This document shows, one piece after another, positions 51,466 through 64,000 of a DNA stretch of 64,000 bases; position 1 is the stretch's first letter; every line of letters starts with the position of its first letter. Made by a program: the position numbers and the translations under genes. This DNA is from Salvia splendens (taxonomy: Eukaryota > Streptophyta > Magnoliopsida > Lamiales > Lamiaceae), in NCBI RefSeq assembly GCF_004379255.2, contig NC_056039.1, positions 4,966,501 through 5,030,500 of the forward strand, written 5' to 3'. The notes under the pieces are model-generated. The model searched no databases, was not told the DNA's origin, and saw only the letters and a list, made by a program, of their open reading frames with translations.

Positions 51466-52071
51466 GTAACATTCAAATGTAGTCACAACCTTGGTTTCGG
51501 AGTGACCGAATGTGCCAAATCATTCACATTATGAGTCCTTTGATATATGAGATGCACAACTAAATTAATACTCCTAAAAATTGTAAGAACAATTACAGTT
51601 ACACCTTTGGCATGGACATATATCGGCTAAGACTAGGACTTTGCTCAGGAATGGACTTCCCAAAAAGTAATATTCTTTCATAAAATGTCAATTTTTTGCA
51701 TTTCAATTATAAAACAGATGAAATAAATTTTAAAAAAATCAATGTTCAAGAAATGTCGTATTTTATATATATATATTCATTCCAAGAAGCCTATATCTAT
51801 CACACCCCAAATGTGATGCAACAAGATAAAAGTGAAATTAATTATTGTAGTTCGAATAATAATCAATGGTTAATTTAATATACTTAAATGAATATACTGA
51901 TTATTGGTTATATTATAATGTGAGAGAGTAAACGAAAGGTGAAGCGTGGGGTGGAGGGAAAGGAATAGAGGTTGAGGTGCGGCTTTGGCGCTGGTGGAAG
52001 GGGCCCACACCTGAATGTTTGCTTTAAATAACGGCTATGCCATTCCCCCACCTTTCACGCTCGCCCTTTTA
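51466..52071. other. intergenic, no supported gene
   Basis: Contains a GC-richer stretch at 51930-52065 with no convincing frame. Confidence 0.5.
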
Positions 52072-52887
52072 GGCCATCCACAATAGGCGCCCAGCGACCG
52101 CCCAGCCGAGCGTCGGCGCTGGGCGGTTCGCTGGGCGATCTATTGCAACCGCCCAGCGGGCGATTGGAGAGAGAAATCGCGCAGCGCTGGGCGGTCGCGT
52201 GGCGCTGGGCGGTCCGTTCGGCGCTATTGCAGCGCCCGGATCGCCCAGCGCACCGCCTAGCGCGAAAAAATAAATTTTTTTTTTCGAAACACTATATATA
52301 CGCGCTTTGTTCGTCATTTTCATTCGCACCACTTGTTTTAACGAGTATTCTCTCTATCTTTTTTTCTGTTCAAGATCAACAACGGTAAATGGATCTCAAC
52401 AACGAGCCTAGTTCCGGAAGTAGCGGGTCACAAACTCCGGCGATCCCTGTGGGAAGTGGATGGGGACAGGTGTCCAGGTACTACAACATGTACCCGTGGC
52501 GGCGACGACGGAGACGAGAAGTGAATTGTCACTCTTTTTTATTATTGTATTTTTTTAAAAAATTATGTACTTTTTTTTATTATTGTATTTTTTTAAATTA
52601 ATGTACTTTTTAAATTATTGTACTTTTTTAAATTTTAATAGTATTATTAAACTTTTTCCGTATATGTCTCGTAAATTAAATTTTGCATATTGTGTGATTG
52701 TTAATTATTTCATTTTGTATATATTTGTTAATAGTGATGTGGATATTAGTGGCTAGGCTATGGCTGGGCTATTGCTGGGCTATTTGCTTGTTTTGATGAT
52801 GTGGCAGGAGGATTTTTAGTGCTGCTGATGTGCCAGTGGCTGGACTATGGCTGGGCTATTGCTGGGCTATTCCTATTGTGGATGGCC
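52072..52887 (+). mobile_element. Harbinger-type element 3 with transposon ORF start
   Basis: Perfect 16-bp ends GGCCATCCACAATAGG / CCTATTGTGGATGGCC and perfect TTA duplication (52069-52071, 52888-52890). The GC-rich left zone repeats GCGCTGGGCGG; a TATA-like ACTATATATACGCGC lies at about 52288. An ATG at 52389 opens MDLNNEPSSGSSGSQTPAIP, similar in style to the start of the Myb-like ORF1 of PIF/Harbinger elements; frame is lost after about 44 residues. The right zone repeats GGCTGGGCTATTGCTGGGCTA. Confidence 0.85.
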
Positions 52888-53528
52888 TTAATACCTTACT
52901 TATTTACCTTTTCACCCCACCACTAATTTTTATGGACTATATATAAAAGAATATTGGTTAGGAGTATTTTAATTAGAAAAGCAGACTCAAATAGTGATCA
53001 AATTGTGTGCAATTCACCAACCAGAATACGTGAGTCTTATTTATATAAAAGCGAAGACCAAACGCAACTTTGTTATTTCATCTTCATTTTGTAGATAGAC
53101 GCACGTACGTTTAAAGAATTTAAGTAGATTGTGAGTTCCAACTTCTGGGTTTATTAATACTCACTATGGTCTCGAATATGAGTTTCATTTCTTTCCGATA
53201 TGAGTTTTAAGAAATACTTTCTATGTCCCATAATAATTATCAATCTTATTGTGAGCACGTGTTTTAATAAATGTAAAGAAAAATTGGTTGAAAAAGTTAG
53301 TAAAATGTGTGACCCACTTTTTTATATTATTTTTATAATAAAATGTGAGTGAAGTGGGTTAGTGGAATGTGAGACTACTTACCATGCGGAGGTATATGAG
53401 TATCATTTCTTTTCGATGTGAGTTTTAAGAAATATTAAGAAAAAAATGGAAAAAACTTAGTGGTATATGAGTCTCATTTGTTTATATTAGTTTTAAATGA
53501 AATACGAGTGTAATGTGAAATCCTAATA
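52888..53528. other. intergenic with partial MITEs
   Basis: Stowaway-like pieces near 53160 and 53218 (CTATGTCCCATAATAATTAT) overlap each other in content without clean paired ends. No gene is supported. Confidence 0.45.
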
Positions 53529-53745
53529 CTCCTTCCGTCCCCAAAGAGTATGAACTTTGGGTTCGGCACGAGTTTTAATGCATTATTGATAAAGTAAGAG
53601 AGAGATAGAGAAAGTTTTTTAAGTATTGTTAGTGGAGAATTAGTCCCACCACATTAGAGAGAAGAAAGTTTCTAAAATTGAAAGTTCATACTCTTTGGGA
53701 CGGACGAAAAAAGAAATAGTGCATACTCTTCAGAGATGAAGGGAG
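53529..53745. mobile_element. Stowaway-type MITE
   Basis: Starts CTCCTTCCGTCCCCAAAGAG and ends in AGAGATGAAGGGAG; an inner palindrome pairs CAAAGAGTATGAACTTT with AAAGTTCATACTCTTTG. TA flanks. Confidence 0.8.
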
Positions 53746-55171
53746 TACAATTTATAATAAAATGAATCGAGACTCTTATTTGCAGACGAATCAAAATAGA
53801 AAAATGAGATTCCAATTCGCGGATGGATGGATTGGATTATCAACCAAACTACCCCAAGGCCCCAACCCCAGCCCAAAGAAAGGAAAAGCAAAAAGGATAA
53901 AAATGTTTATAAATTTTATATGAAAAATAGAGCATGTGATTAGTTATTGAACAATTAAGTGGGTATAGATATATTATGAAGTACTCATATTTCTAGTTAC
54001 AACCGAACTTGATCAACCAATATGCCCAACGTGATCTTAGAATAAAATATTGTATCTATAAACCTTTTATTTGAACAAGTATCTATAATCATCAAATTAC
54101 CGAAAGATCCACACGGAAGCACAATAACAAATCATAGAGTATTTTATTTTAGTTTTTGTTTAGTCGTTTTAATTTGTTGTGCTGTGTCATCTAATTATTC
54201 ATTACTAGTATTGTTTCTTGTCTATGTTTTGTCTTAAAATGCATGTGAGTTTGTTTCAGATACAAACTATTGAAGGACGAATCGAAATGGAAAAGAGTGA
54301 CAATTAATCAGGGACGGAGTGAGTATTAAATATGGATGGGAGCCAGTAATATGATACTCTAGTCCTTGGACACAATATTCCCATTAAATGAGAGAAGAAT
54401 TGGAAGATGGTTGAGTGAGTAGTAGTAGTAGTATATGGAGTACGTACGTATGAGATGTCACACCCATTATTTTGTCTATCTTCCATAATTACACAGCTGC
54501 ACTTGCATTCACTTTATTAAAGTCGAGCGCAACGCAACGCAACGCAACGCAACGCAACTGAATCCCCACCCCACCCCCCTTGTATTTCTCTCACTCATTG
54601 TATATTAAATATTTGCATATTTGTAATTGTAGAGGCAGTGGTTTGAAAGGGAGAGATGAGGATGAAAGAGAGAGATGATACTTATGTGATTTGTGAGTGT
54701 GAAGAAAAAATAAATAAAAAAGAGGAGAGGAGAGGAGAGGAGAGGAGAGGAGAGGAGAGTGATGTGTGTGAATGTGCAGTGAGTGGGTGAGTATGTGTTT
54801 TATCTGCTTTAATCGAACCATGTTTGTCAGGTGGGCCCCTACCCCGGGAGGCCGCCCGCGTTCATCGTACCCTATCTCTATGTGTATCACCTGTCCTTTT
54901 CTGTCTCTCTTCTTTCACTATAACCAAATTACTACTATTTGGAACTTCAAATATTACCTTCATTATATACGTATTAATTTGTCTGAATTTGTCAACCACT
55001 TTTCATATTTGTTTGATTGGATTTTCAGTTTTTGCTTTTATGCAACTACTACTAGTAAAAACCTAAGTTCAGAACATTTTTTATTCTATTAAAAACATTA
55101 ATTTGTGTTTCTAAATACTCACTATGCACTTCAAAAACCGTTCTCATTTTTTTGTCCCAACTCCCAACTAA
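53746..55171. other. intergenic with simple repeats
   Basis: Contains (GCAAC)n at 54529-54558, (AGGAG)n at 54720-54759 and a Stowaway right end at about 54275-54323 (CAGGGACGGAGTGAG). Open frames on both strands overlap the repeats. No gene is supported. Confidence 0.55.
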
Positions 55172-56073
55172 AGGCATCTGTAATGGGCGGACGATGGCAC
55201 GCCCGATGGCGCGCATCGTCCGCACCATCCATCGTCCGCACCCATTGCGGGTGCGCGCCATAGGGCGCGGACGATAGTCGTGCCTTATACTTCGGTCGCG
55301 GAGGATAGTGCGGACGATGGCCATCGTCCGCCCAATTGTGGAGGTCGCGGACGATCAACCGCGAACGATGGCACGCGGTTTCGTTTTTTTATAAATACCG
55401 TTCATTTGTAACATTTCATTTCACTCGATTTCATTTTCGAAACTTACAATTACATAATTACTACGAAATGGATTCAAGCCCCAATAGTCCTACGTTTAGC
55501 GCAGGGGCGCATTGGCTGGGTACAGAACCCGGCGATTATCGTTCGTTCGACACCAACACCCATTACGATCCCGATTTCAGTATGGAATCGTATGGGTTGT
55601 CTGACATGGAGCCGTCTCCGCACCGCCCAACCGCAGCGGCCGATCCCGACCCCGCCGCGACCGCTTCCGCCCCAGCCAGAAAGAAGCGGAACCGGCAGCG
55701 GGCGCAGAAGTTGCCGCCTCCCGGTGATTGCGATGAGTACGCCCTCGGTCGTACGAACAACAACGACGACGAAACTCTCACCTTGGCCCGGTGTTGGTCC
55801 GACTTAGTTTTTTTTTATTAGTTCAATTATGTAACTTTTTTTATTAAAACTTCGCCGTTTGTTATTTAGACCGTTTTTTATTTACTCGTTACTTGTTATT
55901 TGAAAACAGTTAAATTAATTAAACAAAACAATAAAATGATGATGTGGCGCGCCATAGGACGCACCTTAGGGCGCGCCTTAGGGCGCCCCACTGCAGGTGG
56001 GGAGGTATGAGGATAAAACTGCTGACGTGGCGCGCCATAGGGCGCGTCTTAGGGCGCCCCATTGCTAATGCTC
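55172..56073 (+). mobile_element. Harbinger-type element 4 with Myb-like ORF1 start
   Basis: Left end AGGCATCTGTAATGGGCGG, right end inverted GAGCATTAGCAATGGGGCG, with TAA at both flanks (55169-55171, 56074-56076). A GC-rich zone of GCGGACGATGG repeats precedes a TATA-like TTATAAATACCG (55389) and an ATG at 55468. The frame runs 118 aa: MDSSPNSPTFSAGAHWLG, an acidic middle, a basic KKRNRQRAQK and TLARCWSDL, which resembles the first helix of the Myb/SANT domain of Harbinger ORF1; it then ends. The right zone repeats GCGCGCCATAGGGCGC. Confidence 0.85.
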
Positions 56074-56078
56074 TAATA

Positions 56079-57103
56079 CTCTCTCCGTCTGTCAATAGAT
56101 ACGTAATTTTTTACCAGACTCAAATTTTAAGAAATTGGTTGATTTTGTAAGAGAATGTTTTAGAAAAAATTAGTAGAAAATGGATCCTACTTTTTATAAT
56201 AAGAGGGAACATCATTTTTGGTCCACGAACTTTGCCAAAGTATCATTTTAGGTCCGTGAACTTTGAAAATATCATTTTAGGTCCGTGAACTTTGAGTTAG
56301 TATCATTTGAGGTACTTTTTACTATTTCCAAGTTTTTTTGGACGAAAATACCCTCAATACCTTAAAGTGTATATATTTTTAATAAATTTATCATATACTC
56401 ATAATTTTTTATAAATATCTTTACAATATATTTTTGACAAATTTTCTAAATATAATTTGACCTTAAATATTATCACTTAATTTTGTGACATGCAAGTAAA
56501 ATTGCTTCTTCAATTTTTTATATTAAATTTTTTAAAAATTGAATAAAGAACTTTTCTTTAATAATAAAATATTGAATAAAGATCTTTTCTTGCATGTCAC
56601 AAAATTAAATGATAATATTGAAGGTCAAATTATATTTAGAAAATTTGTCAAAAATATATTGTAAAGATATTTATAAAAAGATCTTTATTCAATTTTTATT
56701 ATTAAAGAAAGTTCTTTATTCAATTTTTTTAAAAAAATAATATAAAAATTGAAGAAGCAATTTTACTTGCATGTCACAAAATTAAGTGATAATATTTAAA
56801 GTCAAATTATATTTAGAAAATTTGTCAAAAATATATTGTAAAGATATTTATAAAAAAATATTAGTATATGATAAATTTATTAAAATATATACACTTTAAG
56901 GTATTGAGGGTATTTTCGTCCAAAAAAACTTGGAAATAGTAAAAAGTACCTCAAATGATACTAACTCAAAGTTCACTGACCTAAAATGATACTTTAGCAA
57001 AGTTCGTGAACCAAAAATGATGTTCCCTCTTATAATAAAATGTAAGTAGAGTGAGTTAGTGAAAATAGGTAAAAGTAAAATGAAACATTTATTGGTAGAC
57101 GGA
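56079..57103. mobile_element. Stowaway-type MITE split by a Mutator-like insertion
   Basis: The left part begins CTCTCTCCGTCTGTCAATAG right after the duplication of Harbinger element 4. The right part, after 57038, ends with TTATTGGTAGACGGACG. The 827-bp element at 56203-57029 interrupts it. The right end is eroded. Confidence 0.7.
56203..57029. mobile_element. Mutator-like fold-back element
   Basis: Ends GAGGGAACATCATTTTTGGT and its inverse complement, with a perfect 9-bp duplication TTATAATAA at 56194-56202 and 57030-57038. The inverted repeats extend over 300 bp on each side, so nearly the entire element can fold into one hairpin; the centre also contains a rearranged inner copy (CTTGCATGTCACAAAATTAA occurs three times or more in either sense). 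No coding sequence. Confidence 0.88.
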
Positions 57104-60100
57104 CGAAAAAAGAAAAATGTGACATTTAAGGCATACATATAAAGTACTATAAAGGGATGTAAATGGTAGTAACGTATTTGAAAAACAAAAGATTAAAATG
57201 TACTGAACTACTAGTTGATAAATTTTAGTCATTTTTCAAAAACTCCAATGAAATTGCATCTCCAATTTTATTTTATAAGTATAAGATGAATTTATTAATG
57301 AGTTACAGGTCCATTAAAAAAAGCTCAATTAACAAGAAAAAGAACTAAGAAAACATTTATTGAAGTATCTCAATTTCAAATGGTTTGGTAAGTTGAAAGT
57401 AGTAGCTTCATTCGTTCTGTAATTATTGGCTTACACGAATTGAGGGTATAAAAAATTATTTGTATAAAGTGTAGGATTTATACTAAAGTTAACAAACTTT
57501 TTGTAAATTAATTTATTTCATTTTTAATTAGAGACATCATAAAAAGATATAACACCACTTGTAGCGGTAGTAGATTATATCTTTATTAATTAGAGATCAT
57601 TTTTTAAAAATCATTTGAACGTGGGGGGACAAATATAATGGGAAAATATAAATGTACTATATTGAGATAGTGTACCAATATCTTGAACCATCTAATCAAG
57701 TCAAAAGTAGTCTTACAACATCTATTTATTGGCTGTAATCTAAGCACAACCTATTTTATTCTCTTTTGAACAACTGTTTTACCCAAAAGAGAACATTTTG
57801 ATACTTATATATATGCATATTGCTTGGGGTCAGAACTTTATAATTGTGTAACTCAATCAATAAAGCAGAAGTTATCATGTGTATTTAATTTGTTGAAATC
57901 CATGTAAAAACAAGATTAACTTTTTGCTAAAATTCTTAATTTTGTTTCCCACTTGTTGGTTCCTCTTTTCAGACAAATTGATACCCAAATTATTACGTTA
58001 CCAACAATTTGAAATTCTTATTTAAAACACAATTCTGTTTTATTTTTTTACATTATTAATGCAAATTAGACGCATCTCAAACAGAAGTCCTCAATGAAAA
58101 ATAAAAATAGAAGAATCATTTAAACTCTAAAAATGTATTTTATCATGAGCTAGCATCGTGCCCAAAATGATTTTAAGACACGAAAATATAAGTAGGACCT
58201 TTATGATCACATTATTATTGCGACATTTCTTATTACAATTGGTTATTTATATGTTTGTTTAATTATTTAACTACTTTTTTGGTCAATGTACCAAACCGAA
58301 CTTCAAAATACACAAAATCATTCAGAAAAGACATTATGCAAATCTATATAATCCAAGACATATGGTGGTTATAATCTCTTGTACATGAAATGTATATTAT
58401 ATACATATATTCTTATCATTTCCCAACATACCACAGGCATCGCAATATGGTAATGTCTAGATCATTCAGCTCTCAACTTTATTCTATTTGCAAGTACTAA
58501 TTTATAATCAATTCTTTCATAACAATCTTTTATTATGAACACGATAATCTGTTTTGAGTTTAAGTTAAAGTAACACAATTTATACTCGGATTTGTTAACC
58601 ATTATAATAAAATACGAAAAATATCTGGAAACTAATAATAATATTATGAATTATTGACAAGTACAAAATTATAAGTACATCTTAAAACATGCAAAATATT
58701 TTTGGTAGTTTTCATAAGAGATTGATGAGTCGCTAGTCGTGTCGTGTCATACCGAAATTGATTAGCAAAGTATTTTTTGGTAGTTTTCACTTTTCATATA
58801 AGGATGCATTTTATTATAAATATTAATAGTTTAAGTGTTTTTTTGTTAAATAACGAATAGTTTGAGAATTTTCATTGTACTTTAATATTATGTCAACGTC
58901 TTAAAAATTATATATATAGACATTACAATAAAAAGAAGAAAAATATGATTTTGCATAGAAATCGTGAGTTTGTGTTGTTTCAATCAAATAACAATCCAAA
59001 TAAATGAAAAGAAAAAAGACAGCGATGGTTGAAGAATTACTTTCAATTGGTCTATCTTCTTTCCAACAATTTGTACGAATTGACAAAACTTGAAGCAATC
59101 TCGCTATCTGCCTTTTTTTAAAAAAATAAAATAAATTATTATTATAAATTATTTCCATCTCTTTTTAGATTTCCCCTCTAGTAAAATTACCAAAAAAGAC
59201 CTCATATAAGGTGTATTAATATGGATGTCAGTGACATGGTTATGAACTAATGATAAAATAATGAAAAACTACTATGTAAAATGGTAGTTGGTGGAGCCAT
59301 TAATGGGCCGACAAGTGGTGTACAATGGCAATTAATTGGTGGGCCTTCCACTTGGAAATGTCTTGTTGTCAACCTCTCATTTCCTAATAGTTTATTTGGG
59401 CCTAACCTTTTAATTATTTGTGGGCCTTATATTTTAATGACAAATACCTTACACCTCTCCTCTCATTGTCCCCATCTGTAGTCTTGGTCTCACCAATTCA
59501 TGTTTCTTTGTCTCTATCAATCTCCTTCGCAATCCTACCGCATGGGATGTGTGTGTGTGTGTGTGTGAGACAGAGAGAGCTTGATCAGTCTTTTCTCTTG
59601 ATTTTGGTTGGGTGGAGGGTTTTCCTCATATTTTACTGTTTAGATTTTAACAATAAAAGGATACTAATTAGAAATAAATAATCATAAAACTGTTTGACTC
59701 CATCAACCTCTTAGGAATTATGTTTTCTATTTCAATATCGTAAATATAAAAGGGGCCAAAAATTGCATTTCATCCAACTAAATTATACTACTGGGCCATA
59801 GATTGGACCTTAATTTTGGGCCTAGAACAAATTACTTGTTATTAAACAGCGCGAAAGCTTTTAGATTGGGCCTCAATAGTCACAAGGAAGACAATTAGTC
59901 CGTAAAAGTATTTAACTGGATTAACAAACAATTGTGAAAGCAAAATCAACAACTAGAAAAAAAATTATTCCGTAAAACAAACAAAAATTGTCCACAATCT
60001 AAAAAATTGATCTGTACATACTGTGAAGAAATGGATTATACGCATTTCTATTATTGATCAACCACTACTCCTGATTATATGTACCTATGTATATATGTGT

Positions 60101-60182
60101 AACTATTTATGATAAGTTAAAATTGAATCCATCATCCATGTATTTTTAATCCTATTAACTACCAAAATTAAAGTTTAATTGG
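57104..60182. other. AT-rich intergenic, no supported gene
   Basis: Contains a (TG)n at about 59547-59567. The short frames at 58901-59158 and 59281-59681 have no family resemblance. The MLO 3' UTR probably reaches to about 60000. Nothing else is identified. Confidence 0.5.
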
Positions 60183-63100
60183 CTAAACTATTTGAACCAA
60201 TTCATGTTGATTTTGGATGTGACTAGTGTTAGTTTCCTGCGTTTGGACTTCAACGATCTCATCATCTTCATCACTAGAAACAAATTCCGTAAAAGTAGGC
60301 GATGGTCGATGGAACGTCGAGGCATCCGTTGTTCCGCTATTGCCCCCATTTATCACCGTAGTGGACGCGGAGTCGTCCGGTGATGAGTGGTGCAGACGAT
60401 CATTAATCTTTCTCTTGTGCTTCACATTTGCATGCCATTGTTTTAATGCATGAATTGTGTGCTCTTCAAGTATTGCACTCTTATATTTGGACCCCATCTG
60501 CAGATTAAAGACTTATTAGATAAAGATTTGTATTAATTATAATACTTTTGTTGTATAAGTTAAAAAAAAGGAGGTGATTGCAAAATTAACCTGAGTAACA
60601 AGGGCATAGAGAGGAAGAGTGATGTAGCTACAAAGGACTTGTACGGCCACCCTGCATTAAATTAATTTCAACGTCACTTAATTTGAAATATAAAATATTA
60701 ACACAAAAAAAAGTTGAATCAACTAAGCAAATATATGTGTTAAAAAAGTTTTGGGAAATGTAAAAATTCTAACAAATATAAAAAAAATCCTTATATACTC
60801 ACGCTAGCACAATCCTGATAACAAAGATCCCGACATGTTCATGGTAGCAAGACTTGATCCCAAATTGCCACTGCAAAAATATGGAATATTATTATTTCAT
60901 TTAAATAATATTTCATGAGAAAAGATAAAAATAGTGAATTAGGATAGGAAACGTACTGTGACCCATATGAAGAAAGACAATTCAAATGCATTCTGTAGTA
61001 AAACAAGAATCAAAATTAATTACAGGATAAGTAAATTCAGTTTGTGTTGATCAACCATAATTAACATTAATCATGAAACTTCAAAGCAAGTTTTCATTAC
61101 CATAAAGAGGATGAAATGAAGAAGAGTCAAGACGAGTTGGGGGCGTTTAAACCAGAAGAGACCGCTGTCCGGTTGCACCAATGGAGTTCCCTTAATTACT
61201 GTGTTATTATTTGCTAATTGCATTGCCATTTTTGCCACTACTATTTCCAATTTTGTTCCCACAAACAGAACTATCTGCATTATTATAAATATAATAGTAG
61301 TAGTATGAGTATTTGTCATCGTTTCTATTCCAAAAATAGTAAAATGATTTTTAGAAAATAAACAATATACTCACAAGCAGAGGTAGAAATGAGACCCACA
61401 AGTAGACGTTCCATCCTATAACAATTAATTAATTAATTAGTGCAAATGCTAATGACATAATATATAGAAGAGATCAAGAGAAATAGATAAAATTAAATGG
61501 TATAATTACCATTTAAATCACTAAATTTAATCAAATTCAGGCAGGCAGCCATATGAAAACCAAATATGGATAAAACCAAATATGGAATGTAATATTAATG
61601 CTCTTACCATGTACATCAACTAACAAGAATATAACCACCACCATCCACATGACTGGGCTGTCCAAAAAAAATATTTTGTGAAAAAATGGAAATCATGTCC
61701 ATATATATTTTCCAATGGTGATTAATTATGTTGTACTCGTTAGTTTACAAAACTGGTACAATAATATTTAATACTTATGTTATAAGTCAAATCCAACACA
61801 AATTGGTAGATATGATGAAGGTATGAGTAGTTACTTTATGCCGACGACAGCTTTGAAGTCGTCTTCCAATGATCGTTGAATATACTTTCGAAAATTGAAT
61901 GAATTATTTGTTGATAGATGAGCCTGCATTACCACAATCAAATTTGGGTAAAGTAAACCATATGAATTTATAACATAATTACGAAAAGACACTCGTATCG
62001 TTGGCATAATTAAAGTAACGCGTTCTTGGTAAATATTGCATTTTTTTGAACAGGCTGAATCTTAAGTAGTTAGAATGTATCAGTCTAATTCATGTTCACA
62101 CTAGTTCTCTAGTCCACCCACACAGGTGTCTAATTGAACATCTTGGTATACAATATCATTAGATATAAGTAAACAAAAAAAATAAAAAAAAACAAAAAAA
62201 AAATAAAAACAATAGAAATAAAATAAAATAAAATAAAATAAAATAAAATAAAATAAAACTAACCGAAATAAATCCATGGCGTAGAGTGAAGTAGTCGACT
62301 TTTGCCACAGACTTGAAGAATTGTCGAAAAAAACATTTCTGCCATAAACCAAATTTAAAATGAGAAATTTGAACATAGAAAATTGACTTAAATTTAAAAT
62401 CAAAACATGCTTACAATCCAGAGGTGAGCAGAATTTGTAGCAAAGCTACTCATATGTCGACGCCCGAATGTCGTCTGTCTTGTATATCGAAATCTCTCTG
62501 GATCTATTTTCGATACATATATACTTAATTTACGCCCAAATTGGAATGACTAATGTATATGAAATGAAGCCTACCGTTTGCTGTTATGTACTCTATAGTT
62601 TGAGTCTCCTTTTCCCAACTTTTCCACCTCTTCATCTTTACATATTAGGCCAAAAATAACTAAATAAGTAATCACATTTATCAATGATTTAGTTGTGTTT
62701 AAGTAAGAAATTAATTACCTTAGCCCTTCCTAAGCCCATGGTAGCCAAACTATACACAATCTGCATAGCTGCTAGCACAAATATGAAGATATTCAGCTGA
62801 TTCATACCCTCTACCGACATCAATGAAGTCTTCCCCTATTGTTCCAAACAAAATAAAATTTGAGAAAAAAAAATGAAAATTTCAAGATAACAATAATTTA
62901 AAGAGGTAATTAAACCTTAGATCCGCAATAATCAGATGAATTTGAAGGTGAATCTGCTAGCAATATTCTGTGGTGATGAGGTTGGAATTGTGGTTTATTC
63001 AAATTTGAGAATAATAGATGTTGTGTTGTCTTGGTCTGTGATTGGCTGCGGCATGGGAGCATATAATCTGCAGCTGAATTTGTTATGCATATTTTGGAAA

Positions 63101-63525
63101 TAGATCCTTGTGTCACTGTTAATATGAGTGACATGAACCCCAATTGCATCAACACTGCACCAAATTGCAACATTAGAGATACAAAGAGAGAGAGAGAGAG
63201 AGGGAATTCATGAATTAGGACATTAATTACCTGACTTAAGCTTCTCTATAGCTTCATAAAGAGCAGTCTTCTTATGCTTCTTGAGCCACTAGAATTCCAA
63301 AAGCAGAGTTTATGTATGTGAAAATTAAATCATTATAACTTTGATCAACAAATTATGAAGTAGTACTATGAAATAGTTTCTTACATGGCCGGCAAGATGA
63401 ATAAGATGTTCGACAAAAATGCCAAGGAAGATGAAGATGAAACAAACTGTTGCAAGAGCCCAAGTGGGGGTTTCTTGCAGAGATCGGTTCGCGCCACCGT
63501 CGCCTCCTCCTCCTCCTCCGGCCAT
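60183..63525 (-). CDS. MLO-family seven-transmembrane protein
   Basis: MLO proteins sit in the plasma membrane with seven helices and a cytosolic calmodulin-binding tail; some act as powdery-mildew susceptibility factors, others in roots or pollen tubes. Fifteen exons join in phase to 537 aa: 63525-63385, 63288-63231, 63154-62916, 62835-62719, 62635-62575, 62503-62415, 62338-62264, 61923-61835, 61657-61608, 61415-61375, 61274-61101, 60992-60957, 60870-60803, 60651-60591, 60497-60183. Marks: [93 protein letters not shown] and [20 protein letters not shown]. The calmodulin-binding segment [15 protein letters not shown] (Trp about 454) is intact. The tail ends in an acidic [13 protein letters not shown] without the (D/E)FSF motif typical of dicot susceptibility MLOs, so the clade is left open. 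Confidence 0.94.
62216..62258. repeat. (AAATA)n in MLO intron
   Basis: About eight AAATA units, ending just five bases from an exon 7 donor at 62263. Confidence 0.9.
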
Positions 63526-64000
63526 TATTTGTGAGAAAACAGAGTGTGATGCTTCAAATGTTGAGAAAAATAACACAAGTACATATATTTCCAATAATGC
63601 AGACTTGAGTCTTTTATAGTTTATGAGAAAAAAAAAAGGTATAGCCAAAATCCAAAGTCTCCAAAGTGGGCAAGTCTAGTGAAGGTCACACCTACACGTT
63701 ACTTTTGACTTGGTAATAATTAATGTATCTTTTTTCTTTTTCACACAAATTTATTAATATATGCTTTTTGTCAATTCACGCTTACTAGATGAAATTGGCA
63801 TAATTTACTTTTTAGTTAATGAAGGGAAAATTTAGGCCATAATTTTTATGCCATACTTCATTTCAAAATTGAATTGGATTAGGTTTGTTTAGGTAGAAAA
63901 AAAAGGTTAAAAAACAAGGTAACAATCATATAAACGAGGTAAGAAGTTTCAGTAAGGGTACTTTTGTTAGGTAAGTAGCCATTTAATTTCTTTGTAAGAA
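63526..64000 (-). promoter_or_regulatory. MLO leader and promoter
   Basis: Upstream of the MLO start codon. The minus strand frame is open above the chosen ATG to 63648, but the family start (MAGGG... before the first helix) and the Gly-rich run favour 63525. On the minus strand a TATA-like CTATAAAAGACTCAAG lies at 63604-63619, about 80-95 nt upstream of the ATG. Confidence 0.5.

Noticed and set aside
60226..60453. Plus-strand frame over the last MLO exon
   Set aside because: Shadow of the MLO C-terminal coding exon.

Overview
This is a plant nuclear window: intron-rich genes with GT-AG splicing, AT-rich intergenic DNA, abundant MITEs and clear flowering-plant gene families. Gene content and transposon style fit a core eudicot, perhaps an asterid such as Lamiales, but the species is inference. 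I reassembled six multi-exon genes and one small two-exon gene by following reading phase across splice sites.

Layout. 1-6000 is AT-rich and has no supported gene; it holds a repeat cluster at 4.9-5.7 kb. 6026-8143 is a stack of insertions: a Stowaway MITE, a gene-capturing Mutator-type element carrying a truncated DELLA gene, and a tRNA-derived SINE with a perfect 17-bp target duplication. 8681-11004 (+) is a six-exon membrane-anchored alpha/beta hydrolase. 12765-14193 (-) is eEF1A with a leader intron and a telo-box promoter. 15.9-17.0 kb has a decayed LINE RNase H fragment and a Harbinger-type element. 17041-18298 (+) is a small conserved gene whose last intron starts with AT instead of GT. 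18.3-24.2 kb has no supported gene but contains a degenerate tandem repeat and a probable Helitron end.

24370-34212 (+) is SIZ1, the SAP/PHD/SP-RING SUMO E3 ligase (16 coding exons, 878 aa). 36499-40181 (-) is a TMEM209-like membrane protein with a cytochrome b561 N-terminal-type domain. 41333-46842 (-) is ARF4, an auxin response factor with two tasiARF target sites and a PB1 domain. 47.5-60.1 kb is a transposon-rich gene desert with Mutator-type fold-back elements, Harbinger-type elements carrying the start of a Myb-like transposon ORF, and Stowaway MITEs, partly nested in each other. 60183-63525 (-) is a seven-transmembrane MLO-family gene in 15 exons.

The genes are not an operon or cluster; they are independent loci. 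The most unusual object is the DELLA-carrying element at 6213-7604. No wholly new system could be shown from sequence alone.
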